Source: JALZKA01 sp963715405
GTDB lineage: Bacteria; Actinomycetota; Thermoleophilia; Solirubrobacterales; 70-9
DNA: 64,000 bases
Assembly: GCA_963715405.1 (NCBI GenBank)
Contig: OY970239.1
Span: forward strand, 1,984,001-2,048,000
Direction: 5' to 3'
Under the pieces are notes generated by a model. It was not told the origin of the DNA. It made no database searches and saw nothing but the letters and a program-made list of their open reading frames with translations. This document shows positions 1 to 8,288 of the stretch, piece after piece. Made by a program: the position numbers and the translations under genes. Within the stretch, counting starts at the first letter, position 1; the number at the start of each line of letters is the position of its first letter.

Positions 1-1589
1 TCGCCGGCGATCAGGATTACCGCAAGTTCGAGGAGAAGCGCTGGATCCCGGACGAGCTGATCCGCGAGCTCGGTGACGCCGGCCTCCTAGGCCTCTACGT
101 CGACGAGAAGTACGGGGGCCAGGGCCTCTCTCAGACCGGGTACGCCCGCGTCTTCGAGACCTTCACCCACATCGACGCGACGCTCTCGATCGTCCTCGGC
201 GTCCACCAGTCGATCGGCTACAAGGCGATCGCGCTGTTCGGATCGGAAGAGCAGAAGGAGCGATTCCTGCCCGACCTCTGCTCCGGGCGAAAGCTCGCGG
301 CCTTCGCCCTGACCGAGCCCGGCGCGGGCTCGGACGCCTACGGCATCGAGTCGCGCGCGGTGGAGCAGGCGGACGGCTCATGGGTCCTGAACGGCGAGAA
401 GCGCTACATCGGGAACGGCTCGCGCGCCGACGTCCTCACCGTCTTTGCCCGCGCCGAGGTGAACGGCAAGGACCGCCATATCGCGCTCATCCTCGAGAAG
501 GGGATGAAGGGGTTCGAGGTCGGCGACCGCTACGACACGATGGGCCTTCGCGCGAACGACCTGCGGCGCCTCTACTTCAATGACGTCAAGATCCCCGCCG
601 AGAACGTGATCGGCGAGCCCGGCGAGGGCTTCAGGATCGCGATGCAGGTCTTGAACAACGGGCGGATCGGGCTCGGCACCGGGGCGGTCGGAGCGTCCAA
701 GTACCTGATGGACCTGGCGATCGACCACGTCAAGGAGCGCCGCCAGTTCGGCCGCCCGCTCGCCGACTTCGAGCTGGTCCAGGACAAGATCGGCTGGATG
801 GTCTCCTACCTCTTCGGTCTCGAATCCATGACCTACATGACCTGCGGCCTGGTCGATGCCGGCGTCGAGGACTACTCCCTCGAGTCCGCGATGTGCAAGA
901 TCTCCGGAACCGAGTTCCTCTGGTACCAGGTGAACCGAGCGCTTCAGCTTCGCGGCGGCGAGGGCTACATGAAGACCGACCCCTACGAGCGGGTCCTGCG
1001 CGACATCCGGATCTTCCCGATCTTCGAGGGAGCGAACGACGTGATGCGCGCCTTCGTCGCTCTCTCAGGGCTCAAGCCCCTGGGCGAGGAGCTCTCGGGG
1101 CTCGGCGACATCGGACTTTCCGATCCGATCGGCTCGATCGGCGTCCTCGCCGACTACTTCGGCGGGCGGGTCAAGCGCGAGGTCCGCCCCGACCGGATCG
1201 GCAAAGCGCACGCAGATCTCAAGTCGCACGCCGACGCGGTGTCCGAGCAGGTGAAGGAGCTCCGTGACGTCTCGGAGGGCCTTCTTCGCAAGCACAAGAA
1301 GGACATCATGGAGGCGCAGTTCCAGCAGAAGCGGATCGCCGACGCCGCCGCCGACATCTTCGCGCAGGTCTCGGTGCTCTCGCGGGTCACGGCGATCTTC
1401 GACGACCAGGGGGTCGAGCCGTCGGGCCAGGAGCGTTTCATCGCCGAGACCTTCTGCGAGCGCGCCGCCGCCCGGGTCCGCTCGAACTTCCGCCAGATCG
1501 AAGCGAACGACGACGAGCGGATGAAGGCGATCGCGAAGCTCGCGTACAAGCGCGGCCAATACGGCTACGCGCTGTTCGAGAACGACTAG
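1..1589 (+). CDS. Acyl-CoA dehydrogenase, long/very-long-chain type (5' truncated)
   Basis: The reading frame is open from the left edge of the window (first full codon at base 3) to TAG at 1587-1589, giving about 528 visible residues, so the start lies outside. It should catalyse the FAD-dependent first step of fatty acid beta-oxidation. Visible family hallmarks are FALTEPGAGSDA (flavin/substrate region, about residue 100), ERRQFGRPLADFE in the C-terminal helical domain, and IFEGANDVMR near nt 1020-1050, which holds the likely catalytic Glu. About 170 residues follow the standard fold and end RGQYGYALFEND. That C-terminal extension is typical of FadE/VLCAD-type enzymes rather than short-chain ones. 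A thiolase lies 5 kb away. Substrate chain length is inferred. Confidence 0.93.
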   Translation, partial: AGDQDYRKFEEKRWIPDELIRELGDAGLLGLYVDEKYGGQGLSQTGYARVFETFTHIDATLSIVLGVHQSIGYKAIALFGSEEQKERFLPDLCSGRKLAAFALTEPGAGSDAYGIESRAVEQADGSWVLNGEKRYIGNGSRADVLTVFARAEVNGKDRHIALILEKGMKGFEVGDRYDTMGLRANDLRRLYFNDVKIPAENVIGEPGEGFRIAMQVLNNGRIGLGTGAVGASKYLMDLAIDHVKERRQFGRPLADFELVQDKIGWMVSYLFGLESMTYMTCGLVDAGVEDYSLESAMCKISGTEFLWYQVNRALQLRGGEGYMKTDPYERVLRDIRIFPIFEGANDVMRAFVALSGLKPLGEELSGLGDIGLSDPIGSIGVLADYFGGRVKREVRPDRIGKAHADLKSHADAVSEQVKELRDVSEGLLRKHKKDIMEAQFQQKRIADAAADIFAQVSVLSRVTAIFDDQGVEPSGQERFIAETFCERAAARVRSNFRQIEANDDERMKAIAKLAYKRGQYGYALFEND

Positions 1590-1807
1590 GACTCGTCCGG
1601 CTCCGGCTTCTTCGCGTTCTCGACGGCTTTTCGCATCGCTTCCTGGGCCTCCTCCTTTGACATGCCCGATTCGCGCGCGGCGGCGGCGAGCTGGCGGACG
1701 CCGAGCTCAATCTGGCGGTCCGAGAGGTCGTCCAGGGGGATGCCGAGGCTCGAGTAGTGCTCGCGGATCTTCGTGATGGCGGCTTTGCGAGCCTCTACGC
1801 GGGTCAT
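1586..1807 (-). CDS. Small hypothetical protein, 73 residues
   Basis: I chose the ATG at 1805-1807 (MTRVEARKAA); the frame extends further upstream, but that part is arginine-rich and shadow-like. The product is a small soluble charged protein with predicted helices (TKIREHYSSLGIPLDDLSDRQIELGVRQL, written here only in part: DDLSDRQIELGVRQL) and a C-terminus EAMRKAVENAKKPEPDES. Its stop overlaps the stop of the convergent acyl-CoA dehydrogenase gene by 4 bases. I do not recognise the family. The sensible amino-acid composition suggests it is real. No function can be assigned. Confidence 0.6.
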   Translation of the reverse strand: MTRVEARKAAITKIREHYSSLGIPLDDLSDRQIELGVRQLAAAARESGMSKEEAQEAMRKAVENAKKPEPDES

Positions 1808-1862
1808 CCAGGCACTAGGTACCGCGCTGAGCGCGGGTGAAACCCGGTGCGGCTGGGTCCGT

Positions 1863-2474
1863 TCAGGTCGCCAGCCCGCGAAGCAGGGCGTGCAGCGCCG
1901 GCTCCACGTCGGCGCGTGCCTGCTTGGGATCGGGGGCAGTCGCAACCATGATCGCCGCCTCGCCAAGCGCCGCGACGAGGAGGTGTGCGAGCGGGCGCAC
2001 CGGCTGCTTTGCAACGCGGCCGCCATCCATCGCCGCGGTCAGGACGGCTTCGGCGAGCCCCAGCCCGTAGCGGGTGTCGATCTCCCGCCATTCCTCCCAG
2101 CCGAGGACCGACGGCGCGTCGATCAGCGTCACCCGGGCGACCTTGCGGTCGATCGCGACGTCCAGCACCGCCCCTGCGGCAATCTCCATAGCGTCGAGGG
2201 GGTCGTCGCTGGGAGTCGCCTCGAGCGCAGCGCCGATATCAGCTACGAGGCGCTGCTCGAGCTCCTCGTGGACCGCTCGAAAGAGATCGCGCTTGTCGCC
2301 GAAGTGGTGATAGAGCGCGCCCCGCGTCACCTTCGCCCGCTCGACGATCTCCTCGGTGCCAACGCCGGCGAAACCGCGTTCGGAGAAGAGCTCAATCCCG
2401 ACCTCGATCAGCTTTGTGCGCGTCGCTTCGGAGCGGGCGGCCTGCCGGCCACTCGCGGCCGCTGGCTCGCTCAC
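1863..2474 (-). CDS. TetR/AcrR family transcriptional regulator
   Basis: 203 residues, the usual TetR length. The N-terminal helix-turn-helix occupies roughly residues 34-65 and contains GVGTEEIVERAKVTRGALYH and HFGDKRDLF, the family's diagnostic recognition-helix and YxxFxxKxxL region. The remainder is the helical ligand-binding and dimerisation domain, ending in DVEPALHALLRGLAT. The gene is divergent from an alpha/beta hydrolase across 104 bp that contains two CATAC-N5-GTATG palindromes (2507-2523, 2543-2557). The natural inference is autorepression plus control of the hydrolase. The inducer is unknown. Confidence 0.93.
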   Translation of the reverse strand: MSEPAAASGRQAARSEATRTKLIEVGIELFSERGFAGVGTEEIVERAKVTRGALYHHFGDKRDLFRAVHEELEQRLVADIGAALEATPSDDPLDAMEIAAGAVLDVAIDRKVARVTLIDAPSVLGWEEWREIDTRYGLGLAEAVLTAAMDGGRVAKQPVRPLAHLLVAALGEAAIMVATAPDPKQARADVEPALHALLRGLAT

Positions 2475-2506
2475 GAGCGGCGTCCCGTGTGCCCGTCCTC
2501 ACACAT

Positions 2507-2523
2507 ACATACCGTCTGTATGT
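2507..2523. promoter_or_regulatory. Probable TetR operator, site 1
   Basis: A perfect inverted repeat, ACATAC-CGTCT-GTATGT, with 6-bp arms and a 5-bp spacer. It lies between the divergent TetR gene (start 2474) and hydrolase gene (start 2579). The same CATAC-N5-GTATG motif recurs at 2543-2557. Regulator identity is inferred from adjacency. Confidence 0.72.
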
Positions 2524-2542
2524 TACTCTCCACCCGCAAAGT

Positions 2543-2557
2543 CATACACCCTGTATG
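2543..2557. promoter_or_regulatory. Probable TetR operator, site 2
   Basis: CATAC-ACCCT-GTATG, the same 5-bp arms and 5-bp spacing as site 1, centred 35 bp downstream of it. It lies just before the hydrolase ribosome binding site (AAGGAGG, 2563-2569), so occupancy would block hydrolase transcription. Confidence 0.7.
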
Positions 2558-2578
2558 TAATCAAGGAGGCCGGACCGG

Positions 2579-3460
2579 ATGAGCGACGGAAACAAGTTCT
2601 GGAGGGATTCTTCCCTTGGCGCGCCGCGCGAGATCGAGCTGAGCGGCGGGCGCATGCGCGTCTTCGAGGCGGGGACCGGTGAGCCGATCGTGTTCGTCCA
2701 CGGCGCCTTGGTGAACCCGAACCTCTGGCGAAAGGTCGTCCCGCGGCTCTCCCCCGACTTTCGCTGCGTGACGCTCGAGCTGCCGCTCGGAGCGCACGAG
2801 CTCGCGATGCCGACCGCCGACCTCTCGCCGTCCGGTCACGCCGACCTGATCGCCGAAGCGATCGAGACGCTCGGGCTTGAGGCGCCGACAATCGTCGCCA
2901 ACGACACGGGCGGCGGCCTCACTCAGATCGCGCTGGCCAGGCATCCCGAGCTGGCCGGGCGAGTCGTCCTCACGAGCTGCGACGCATACGACAACTTCCC
3001 GCCGAGGTTCTTCCGGATCCTGCTTGCGCCGACCCTCTACCCGGCTCTGGGGCGCAGTCTCTTCGCGTCGCTCCGCATCCGTGCCCTGCGCTCGACACCG
3101 CTTGCGTTCGGCTGGCTCATGCGCTCGAAGCTCGACGAGGCGGCGGGCGATTCCTACGTTCTGCCGATCCTGACCGAGAAGGGCATCGGCGCCGACTTCG
3201 CCCGCGTCATGCGCGGCTTCGACGCGCGCTTCACCCTGGATGCAATCGAGAAGCTTCGCTCCTACGACCGGCCGGTCTTGATCGCCTGGTCGCGCGACGA
3301 CCGCTTCTTCCCGCCCGCCCATGGCGAGCGCCTCGCCGCCGACATCCCGGGAGCACAGCTCGAATGGATCGAGGACTCGTACACATTCTCGATGGAGGAT
3401 CAGCCGGAGCGGCTGGCGGACCTGATCGCCGGGTTCGTGCGAGAGCCGGTAGCGGCCTAA
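2579..3460 (+). CDS. Alpha/beta-fold hydrolase, Asp-nucleophile type
   Basis: 293 residues; ATG at 2579 follows a strong AAGGAGG at 2563-2569. The oxyanion motif HGALVNPNLW starts near residue 41. The nucleophile elbow reads ANDTGGG with Asp109 in the nucleophile position, as in haloalkane dehalogenase or epoxide hydrolase relatives rather than Ser esterases. A late acidic residue is present (AWSRDDRFFPP). Where the catalytic His of the family is expected, the sequence reads EDSYTFSMEDQPERLA and has no His. Either another residue serves or activity is altered. Divergent from and probably repressed by the TetR gene. Substrate unknown. Confidence 0.88.
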   Translation: MSDGNKFWRDSSLGAPREIELSGGRMRVFEAGTGEPIVFVHGALVNPNLWRKVVPRLSPDFRCVTLELPLGAHELAMPTADLSPSGHADLIAEAIETLGLEAPTIVANDTGGGLTQIALARHPELAGRVVLTSCDAYDNFPPRFFRILLAPTLYPALGRSLFASLRIRALRSTPLAFGWLMRSKLDEAAGDSYVLPILTEKGIGADFARVMRGFDARFTLDAIEKLRSYDRPVLIAWSRDDRFFPPAHGERLAADIPGAQLEWIEDSYTFSMEDQPERLADLIAGFVREPVAA

Positions 3461-3463
3461 GCG

Positions 3464-3946
3464 CTAGTCGGCCCCGAAGAACCCCGTGGACGGGTCCTCG
3501 GTTGTGTCCGGCGTCGTCTCGGGCGTCGTTGTCTCGGGCGCGATCGTTTCGTCGGGCGGCGTGGTCTCGTCCGGGGTCGTGGTCGAGGGATCCTCGGGTA
3601 CCGGTGCGCCCTCGCCTGGTACCGGTTCCGAGCCCTCTGGCCGGACGATCACGGTGCGCCCGTCGCTCAGCTCGTAGACGGTGCCGATCTCCTCGCCCTG
3701 GCCGACCACCCGCTCGCCAGGCGCGAGCTCGACCTCGTTTACGACTTCGCCCTCGGACGCCGTCACCGCCCGTGCCGCCTCGAGCGCCTCCTGGTCGGTG
3801 AAGACCTCCTCCAGGTCGACCGAAGAGAGGGCGGCAAGAAGGAACGCAACCGCAAGCACGATGCCCAGGTCAAACAGGTTGACCAGCCCGTCGAGCGGGT
3901 CGCCGCCCCGGTCCTCGTGGCTCCTCGCGCGGGGGCTTACCTTCAC
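3464..3946 (-). CDS. DUF2149 domain-containing membrane protein
   Basis: 160 residues from a GTG at 3944-3946. The DUF2149 core DGLVNLFDLGIVLAVAFLLA contains one transmembrane helix. An extracytoplasmic domain follows with ELAPGERVVGQGEEIGTVYE and DGRTVIVRPEG, then a Pro/Thr/Glu-rich tail (TTTPDETTPPDETIAPETTT) ending DPSTGFFGAD. The arrangement recalls ExbD/TolR partners of proton channels, which suits the upstream MotA/TolQ/ExbB-like gene. The GTG overlaps that gene's probable TGA (GTGA, 3943-3946). The frame is also open back to 4771, so an in-frame fusion is the alternative reading. Function beyond partnership with the channel is unknown. Confidence 0.75.
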   Translation of the reverse strand: MKVSPRARSHEDRGGDPLDGLVNLFDLGIVLAVAFLLAALSSVDLEEVFTDQEALEAARAVTASEGEVVNEVELAPGERVVGQGEEIGTVYELSDGRTVIVRPEGSEPVPGEGAPVPEDPSTTTPDETTPPDETIAPETTTPETTPDTTEDPSTGFFGAD

Positions 3947-4771
3947 GTGCCGGGACTTTGAGGTGGAGGCGGGGACGGCGGCTGGATGGGCTGCGTGACG
4001 GGCGTGGCTGGAGCCGGCGCAGGGGTCGCCGCGGAGGCCGGGGTTGGGGGCTGCCGGGGTCGCTGCGGGAGCGACCGCGGGCTGGGCGGCGGTCGGCGCC
4101 GGCATGGCCGGCGGGGTGGGCTGAGTCTGGGAAGCGAGGGTCTGGGTCGGCAGCGACCTACCGGGCGCCAGCGCCGTCGCGACGTATTCGAGATCCGAGT
4201 AGTCCTGGCCGTAGAGCCGGTCGCGCACAAGCGAGATCGCGAACGCGATCGAGCCGACGAGGAGTCCCAGGACGGTGACGCTGAAGGCGACCCGCAGGTT
4301 GTCGCTGAGGGTCTCGACGTCCCCGGCGGCAAGGCCGGCAAGCGCTGGCGCGAGCGGGATCAGAGTCCCCATCAGGCCCAAGGCAGGTCCCACGCGTACC
4401 AGGATGCGAGTGCGCTCGAGCCGCCTGACCGAGGCATAGTCGAACTCGGCCAGGTCCTTGGCGATTCGGTCGGCGCCGTTCTCGGCCGAGCGGTGCTCGA
4501 CCACCGACCCCAGCACGCCCCGCATCGACCTGCTCGTCGCGACCTTCCCGAGCTCGAGATAGGCCCGGCCCGAGTCGCCGGCCTTGAGCGCAGAGCCGGC
4601 GCTGATAATCGCTTGGTCGAGGCGGACGCGCGAGCGGCCGCGTCGCCTGAACAGCTCGGCCACGAGGCCCCCGAGCTCGAAAAGGACGTATGCGAGGCCC
4701 GCGAGCGCGAGCACCAAGACAGGGATGCGCAAGGCATCCGATACGTCAAAAAGGATTTCCTCTACTTCCAT
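3943..4771 (-). CDS. MotA/TolQ/ExbB-family proton channel protein (possible frameshift near its 3' end)
   Basis: ATG at 4771, MEVEEILFDV. Three hydrophobic segments fit the family: residues about 13-37 (ALRIPVLVLALAGLAYVLFE), 128-148 (VGPALGLMGTLIPLAPALAG) and 163-187 (VAFSVTVLGLLVGSIAFAIS), with a cytoplasmic loop between the first two. The GLMGTLIPL stretch is the ExbB/TolQ/MotA signature region. The C-terminus is Pro/Ala-rich. In the original frame it becomes atypical (GLRGDPCAGSSHARHAAHP) and runs into the DUF2149 gene. One frame over it reads TPVTQPIQPPSPPPPQSPGT and stops at 3943 in a GTGA overlap, so one extra base near 4045-4065 is suspected. Starts inside the 3' end of the PKD gene. 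Confidence 0.8.
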
Positions 4772-5755
4772 GGAGGCGAGAGCCTACGAAGCGCGCTGAA
4801 ATCAGGACGCTTCGTCAAGCGGCGTGGGCGCACGGTTTCGAGCTCGCGCCCAGCCCCCAGGCCCAGGAGGCCCACGATGATGCCACCGGCGATCAGGGCG
4901 CCGGGGGCGCTCACCTCTTTGGCCTCCTCGACGATCTCTTCCGCATCAGGCTCGGCCTCGTCCTCAGCGGAGGTTGCAGCGTCGCCAGAGTCGGACGGCG
5001 AGAGCGGAGCCACCGCTGACATGAGCTCACCGGTGACCGGGATGCCGGTCTCCTCCTCGATCTCAGGTTCCTCGTTCGGATCCGTCGGAACCGAGGGGTC
5101 GGGCTGACCTCGACCGGATCCGCCCGAGTCCGGGATGTTGAAGTTGGGCGTGTAGTTGGGGCCCGAGCTGTAGTCGGTGCCGTCCCCGAAGTTGTATCCC
5201 GATCCGGTGCCACCGTAGTCGTATCCGGATCCGGATCCCGAGCCGGTGCCATCGCCGTCTCCGGATCCGGAGCCGTCGCCGGAGCCATCGTCGTCGTCCT
5301 TGTCCTCTTTGACCTTGGTCGAGATCGTCTGCTCGGCGAGCATCGTGCCGCCTCGGATTCCTTCGACGTTGACAGTGACTTTGCCGGAAGCCGGCAGCGT
5401 GTATTCGAACTTGCGACCGGTTCCTGTCTCGCCGTTCGCGTCCCACTCGAAGTTGTATTCGCCGGTCGCACCGGGAATGGTGGCCTTGAACTTGACGGCT
5501 TCTCCCCCGTCGGCTTTCTCAGAGCGTAGGTTTGGACGAGATCTGGATCGGGATGCGGTAGTTCATCCGGAGGTTCGGAGACGTAACTTCTTCGGCCTTC
5601 TCACCGTCCAATTGCGGGCGACGGAAGAGAACTTCGTCGTCTTCATCCCCGGCGATGTAGAAAGCCGGTGGCTTGCTCTTCTTGAAGTCGTCGTACTCGT
5701 CACGCGTCACTTCGATGTTGCCGACGAAGACCCGGGTCCAGTCGTCAGGGCCCAC
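4762..5755 (-). pseudogene. Secreted or anchored PKD-like surface protein, one apparent frameshift
   Basis: GTG at 5755 starts GPDDWTRVFVGNIEVTRDEY and this frame stops at 5519. The next frame continues from about 5530 with SEKADGGEAVKFKATIPGAT and GEYNFEWDANGETGTGRKFE, a PKD/Ig-like beta-sandwich pattern, but has no ATG, GTG or TTG at its beginning. One protein with a single-base break near 5520-5530 is the best reading. After the sandwich come an acidic Asp/Gly/Ser linker (DKDDDDGSGDGSGSGDGDG), a Tyr/Gly-rich stretch, an acidic segment, one membrane helix (GALIAGGIIVGLLGLGAG) and a basic tail. The stop overlaps the channel gene start by 10 bp, indicating an operon. Confidence 0.62.
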
Positions 5756-5772
5756 CCCGGCCCGGGCTAGAA

Positions 5773-5991
5773 CTACTCTTGAGCGACCGACCCCTCGTTC
5801 TTCACATCCACCGGGACGTCATTGATGTCAACCGAGGTCGGTCCGTCGGCACCATCCACAATTACCGAGGTCGAGGCCCACGCCACCGCAGCCCAAATCC
5901 CTCCCGCCGCGATCATGGCGAGACCCAGAAGCGTGATGCCGTGGCGCCTCAGCACCACGCGCGCGCGTCCGAATGCTCCGTGCCGCCTCAC
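5773..5991 (-). CDS. Small single-pass membrane protein, 72 residues
   Basis: GTG start at 5991. A basic N-terminus (RRHGAFGRARVVLRRHG) precedes one hydrophobic helix (ITLLGLAMIAAGGIWAAVAW) and a short exported tail with VIVDGADGPTSVDINDVPVD. It is followed 17 bp later by the PKD-like surface protein gene, so it probably belongs to the same transcription unit as the channel cassette. I do not recognise a family. The helix and positive-inside charge pattern support a type II or uncleaved-signal membrane protein. Confidence 0.6.
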   Translation of the reverse strand: MRRHGAFGRARVVLRRHGITLLGLAMIAAGGIWAAVAWASTSVIVDGADGPTSVDINDVPVDVKNEGSVAQE

Positions 5992-6018
5992 GAAGACGAC
6001 TTTAGAGCGTTTGCATGC

Positions 6019-6615
6019 TCAATCCGCCGGTGGCGGGCCCCTGCGACGTTCCCGCCAGCGGGTGAGGCCACGCCTGATTCGCGTGGCGATGAAGATGACG
6101 AGCGCGACCCCCATCGCCAGCAGCACTCCCGCGATGGCCGCGGCGATCTCGGGGTGCTCGACCACGAGCAGGATGACGCCCGCGACCGCGCCGTCCTCGG
6201 CCAGGCTCACGATGATGTTCGAGACCGGCTCGGGTGAGGAGTTGACCCCGAGACGGAGCGCGGCCTTTACCGCGTGGCTCGAGAGCGCGGTGGCGCCTGA
6301 GCCGCCGACCGCGAACGCCTCCTCGAGAGCGTCGAGGTCGGCGTCAACGCCATAGAACGCGCCGATCGCGCTCGCGATCGAGGGCCGGACGACGGTATGG
6401 ACCGCGTCCCAGAGGTTGTCGACATACGGGATCTTGTCCGTTACGAACTCGATCAGGTACATGACCGAGGCGGCGGCGATCGCCGGGTCGGACTGAAGCG
6501 GCTCGGGCACGTCGCCCAGCCCCGCGCGGCCGAGGATGCCGAGCAGCGCGACCGTCGCGTAGGCGTTTACGCCGGACGCCCAGCCGGTCGAGAAAAGCGT
6601 CGTGAAGAGGTCCAC
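6019..6615 (-). CDS. DUF4126 domain-containing membrane protein
   Basis: 198 residues. The N-terminus MDLFTTLFSTGWASGVNAYA and the motifs IEFVTDKIPYVDNLWDAVHT and PSIASAIGAFYG are characteristic of DUF4126 proteins. There are several membrane segments, including LLGILGRAGLGD, a middle helix after VSLAEDGAVAGVILLVVEHP, and a last helix AGVLLAMGVALVIFIATRI before a basic tail RRGLTRWRERRRGPP. Function is unknown for the family. It lies 27 bp upstream of the small membrane protein gene and may head the same minus-strand unit. Confidence 0.83.
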   Translation of the reverse strand: MDLFTTLFSTGWASGVNAYATVALLGILGRAGLGDVPEPLQSDPAIAAASVMYLIEFVTDKIPYVDNLWDAVHTVVRPSIASAIGAFYGVDADLDALEEAFAVGGSGATALSSHAVKAALRLGVNSSPEPVSNIIVSLAEDGAVAGVILLVVEHPEIAAAIAGVLLAMGVALVIFIATRIRRGLTRWRERRRGPPPAD

Positions 6616-6659
6616 TTCGGCCCGACCCTAAGCGGTGGGTCAGGGCGTCTTTGCGGACG

Positions 6660-7820
6660 CTAGACCCGCTCCACGATCATCGCCTCGCCCTGGCCTCCCG
6701 CCACGCACATCGTCTCAAGGCCCACCTGGTGGTCGTCGGTCTCCATCACGTTGAGGAGCGTGGTCATGATGCGCGCGCCGGTCATGCCGAAGGGGTGGCC
6801 GAGCGCGATCGCGCCGCCGTGGGTGTTGAGCTTTTCGAGCGGGATGTCGCACTCGGACATGATCGGGATGACCTGAGCGGCGAACGCCTCATTCAGCTCG
6901 ACCACGTCGATGTCGGACATGGTCATGCCGGTGCGATCGAGCACCTTCCTGATGGCGCCGATCGGGGCGACGCCCATGTACTCGGGCTCGTTGCCCCAGG
7001 TGGCGGTCGAGACGATGCGGGCGCGCGGCTCGAGGCCGAGTTCCTTCGCCTTGGTGTCAGACATGACGAGAACTGCCGCGGCGCCATCGTTTAAGGGGCA
7101 CGAGTTGCCGGCGGTGACGCCGCCCTCGCCGAACGCCTCAGGCAGTTCGGAGAGCTTCTCGAGCGTCGAGGACGCGCGCGGGCCGTCGTCCTTGGCGACC
7201 TCGTTGCCCTCGTGGTCCTTCACCGGAACGATCTCGCGGTCGAAGAACCCGGACTCCTGCGAGCCCACCGCGAGCTCCTGCGAGCGCTGCGCGTACTTGT
7301 CCATGTCGGCGCGCGAGACCTCGTAGTGCTTCGCGACGTTCACGGCGGTATGGCCCATCTCGATGTAGGCGTTCGGCTGCCCGTCCTGCTTGCCCTGAAG
7401 GTTGGGGTTCTGATCGGCGGCGCCGGCGGGCTCGGTGCGCTCGTTGAAGCGGCTCACCCACTCGAGGCCGGCAGCGATATAGACGTCGCCCTCGCCCGCC
7501 TTGACCGCGTTGCCGGCGTGTCGGAGCGCGTCGAGCGACGATGCGCAGTAGCGCGAGATCGTGGTGCCCGTCGTCTCCTGAGTGAGCTGCTCGGAGAGCA
7601 TCACGACGATGCGTGCGACGTTGAAGGCTTGAAGCCCCTGCGGCATGCCGCAGCCGCAGTAGAGGTCCTGAACCGAGCCGGGATCCACGCCGGGGTTGCG
7701 CTCGAGTAGCTGATCGACGACGTAGGCGGCCGTCTCGTCGGGCCGGAGCTGGGCGAGCGAGCCCTTGAAGGCGCGCCCAATGGGAGTGCGGACGGCATCG
7801 ACGATCACGGCTTCGGGCAT
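6660..7820 (-). CDS. Thiolase family protein (acetyl-CoA C-acyltransferase)
   Basis: 386 residues, standard thiolase length. The acyl-accepting Cys92 is in SRYCASSLDAL. The C-terminal catalytic His342 (HGGAIALGHPFG) and Cys372 (CVAGGQGEAM) are both present, as is ELNEAFAAQ. It should cleave 3-ketoacyl-CoA or condense acetyl-CoA, completing beta-oxidation with the acyl-CoA dehydrogenase at the left edge. No hydroxyacyl-CoA dehydrogenase partner is adjacent. The 93-bp gap to the divergent rhodanese gene probably holds both promoters. Confidence 0.95.
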   Translation of the reverse strand: MPEAVIVDAVRTPIGRAFKGSLAQLRPDETAAYVVDQLLERNPGVDPGSVQDLYCGCGMPQGLQAFNVARIVVMLSEQLTQETTGTTISRYCASSLDALRHAGNAVKAGEGDVYIAAGLEWVSRFNERTEPAGAADQNPNLQGKQDGQPNAYIEMGHTAVNVAKHYEVSRADMDKYAQRSQELAVGSQESGFFDREIVPVKDHEGNEVAKDDGPRASSTLEKLSELPEAFGEGGVTAGNSCPLNDGAAAVLVMSDTKAKELGLEPRARIVSTATWGNEPEYMGVAPIGAIRKVLDRTGMTMSDIDVVELNEAFAAQVIPIMSECDIPLEKLNTHGGAIALGHPFGMTGARIMTTLLNVMETDDHQVGLETMCVAGGQGEAMIVERV

Positions 7821-7913
7821 TTCGAGTGTCTCCTTGGAAGCGGTGGCGGCCCTGCGGATTCAGGGCGCCGGATGACGACAACTTTATGAGGTGGCGGCGT
7901 CTAAGCTGCGGCT

Positions 7914-8288
7914 ATGGCCGAGACCGCAACCGAGGAAGTCCCGGAGACTGGACTCGAGCTCGACCCTGCCGAGGTCGCCGCACGGGCGCAAGCGGGCGAG
8001 ATCGAGCTCATCGACGTCCGCCGCGATTACGAGCACGAGGCGGGCCACATCGCGGGCTCGCGCCATCTCGAGATGAACGATCTCACCGCCGAGGCCGGCT
8101 CGATCCCGAAGGACCGTCCGGTCGTCTTCTACTGCCGCGGCGGCAGCCGCTCGGCGATGGCCGCCGAGGCGTTCTCGCAAGCAGGGTTCGACGCGCACAA
8201 CATGACAGGCGGGATCACCGCTTGGGTTGCGCAGGAGTTGCCGCTCGAGCCAGACGGGGGCGTCGTCGCCGAGCCGAGGCCCGTCTGA
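7914..8288 (+). CDS. Rhodanese-like domain protein
   Basis: 124 residues with a single rhodanese domain. Motifs are LIDVRRDYEHEAGHIAGSRH (the domain's DVR and GHIxGA-type region) and the active-site loop VVFYCRGGSRS with Cys74, followed by GGITAWVAQELPLE. It probably transfers sulfane sulfur or acts as a persulfide carrier in the cytoplasm, as there is no signal peptide. The stop overlaps the ATG of the next gene (TGATG, 8286-8290), so the two are translationally coupled. Confidence 0.92.
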   Translation: MAETATEEVPETGLELDPAEVAARAQAGEIELIDVRRDYEHEAGHIAGSRHLEMNDLTAEAGSIPKDRPVVFYCRGGSRSAMAAEAFSQAGFDAHNMTGGITAWVAQELPLEPDGGVVAEPRPV

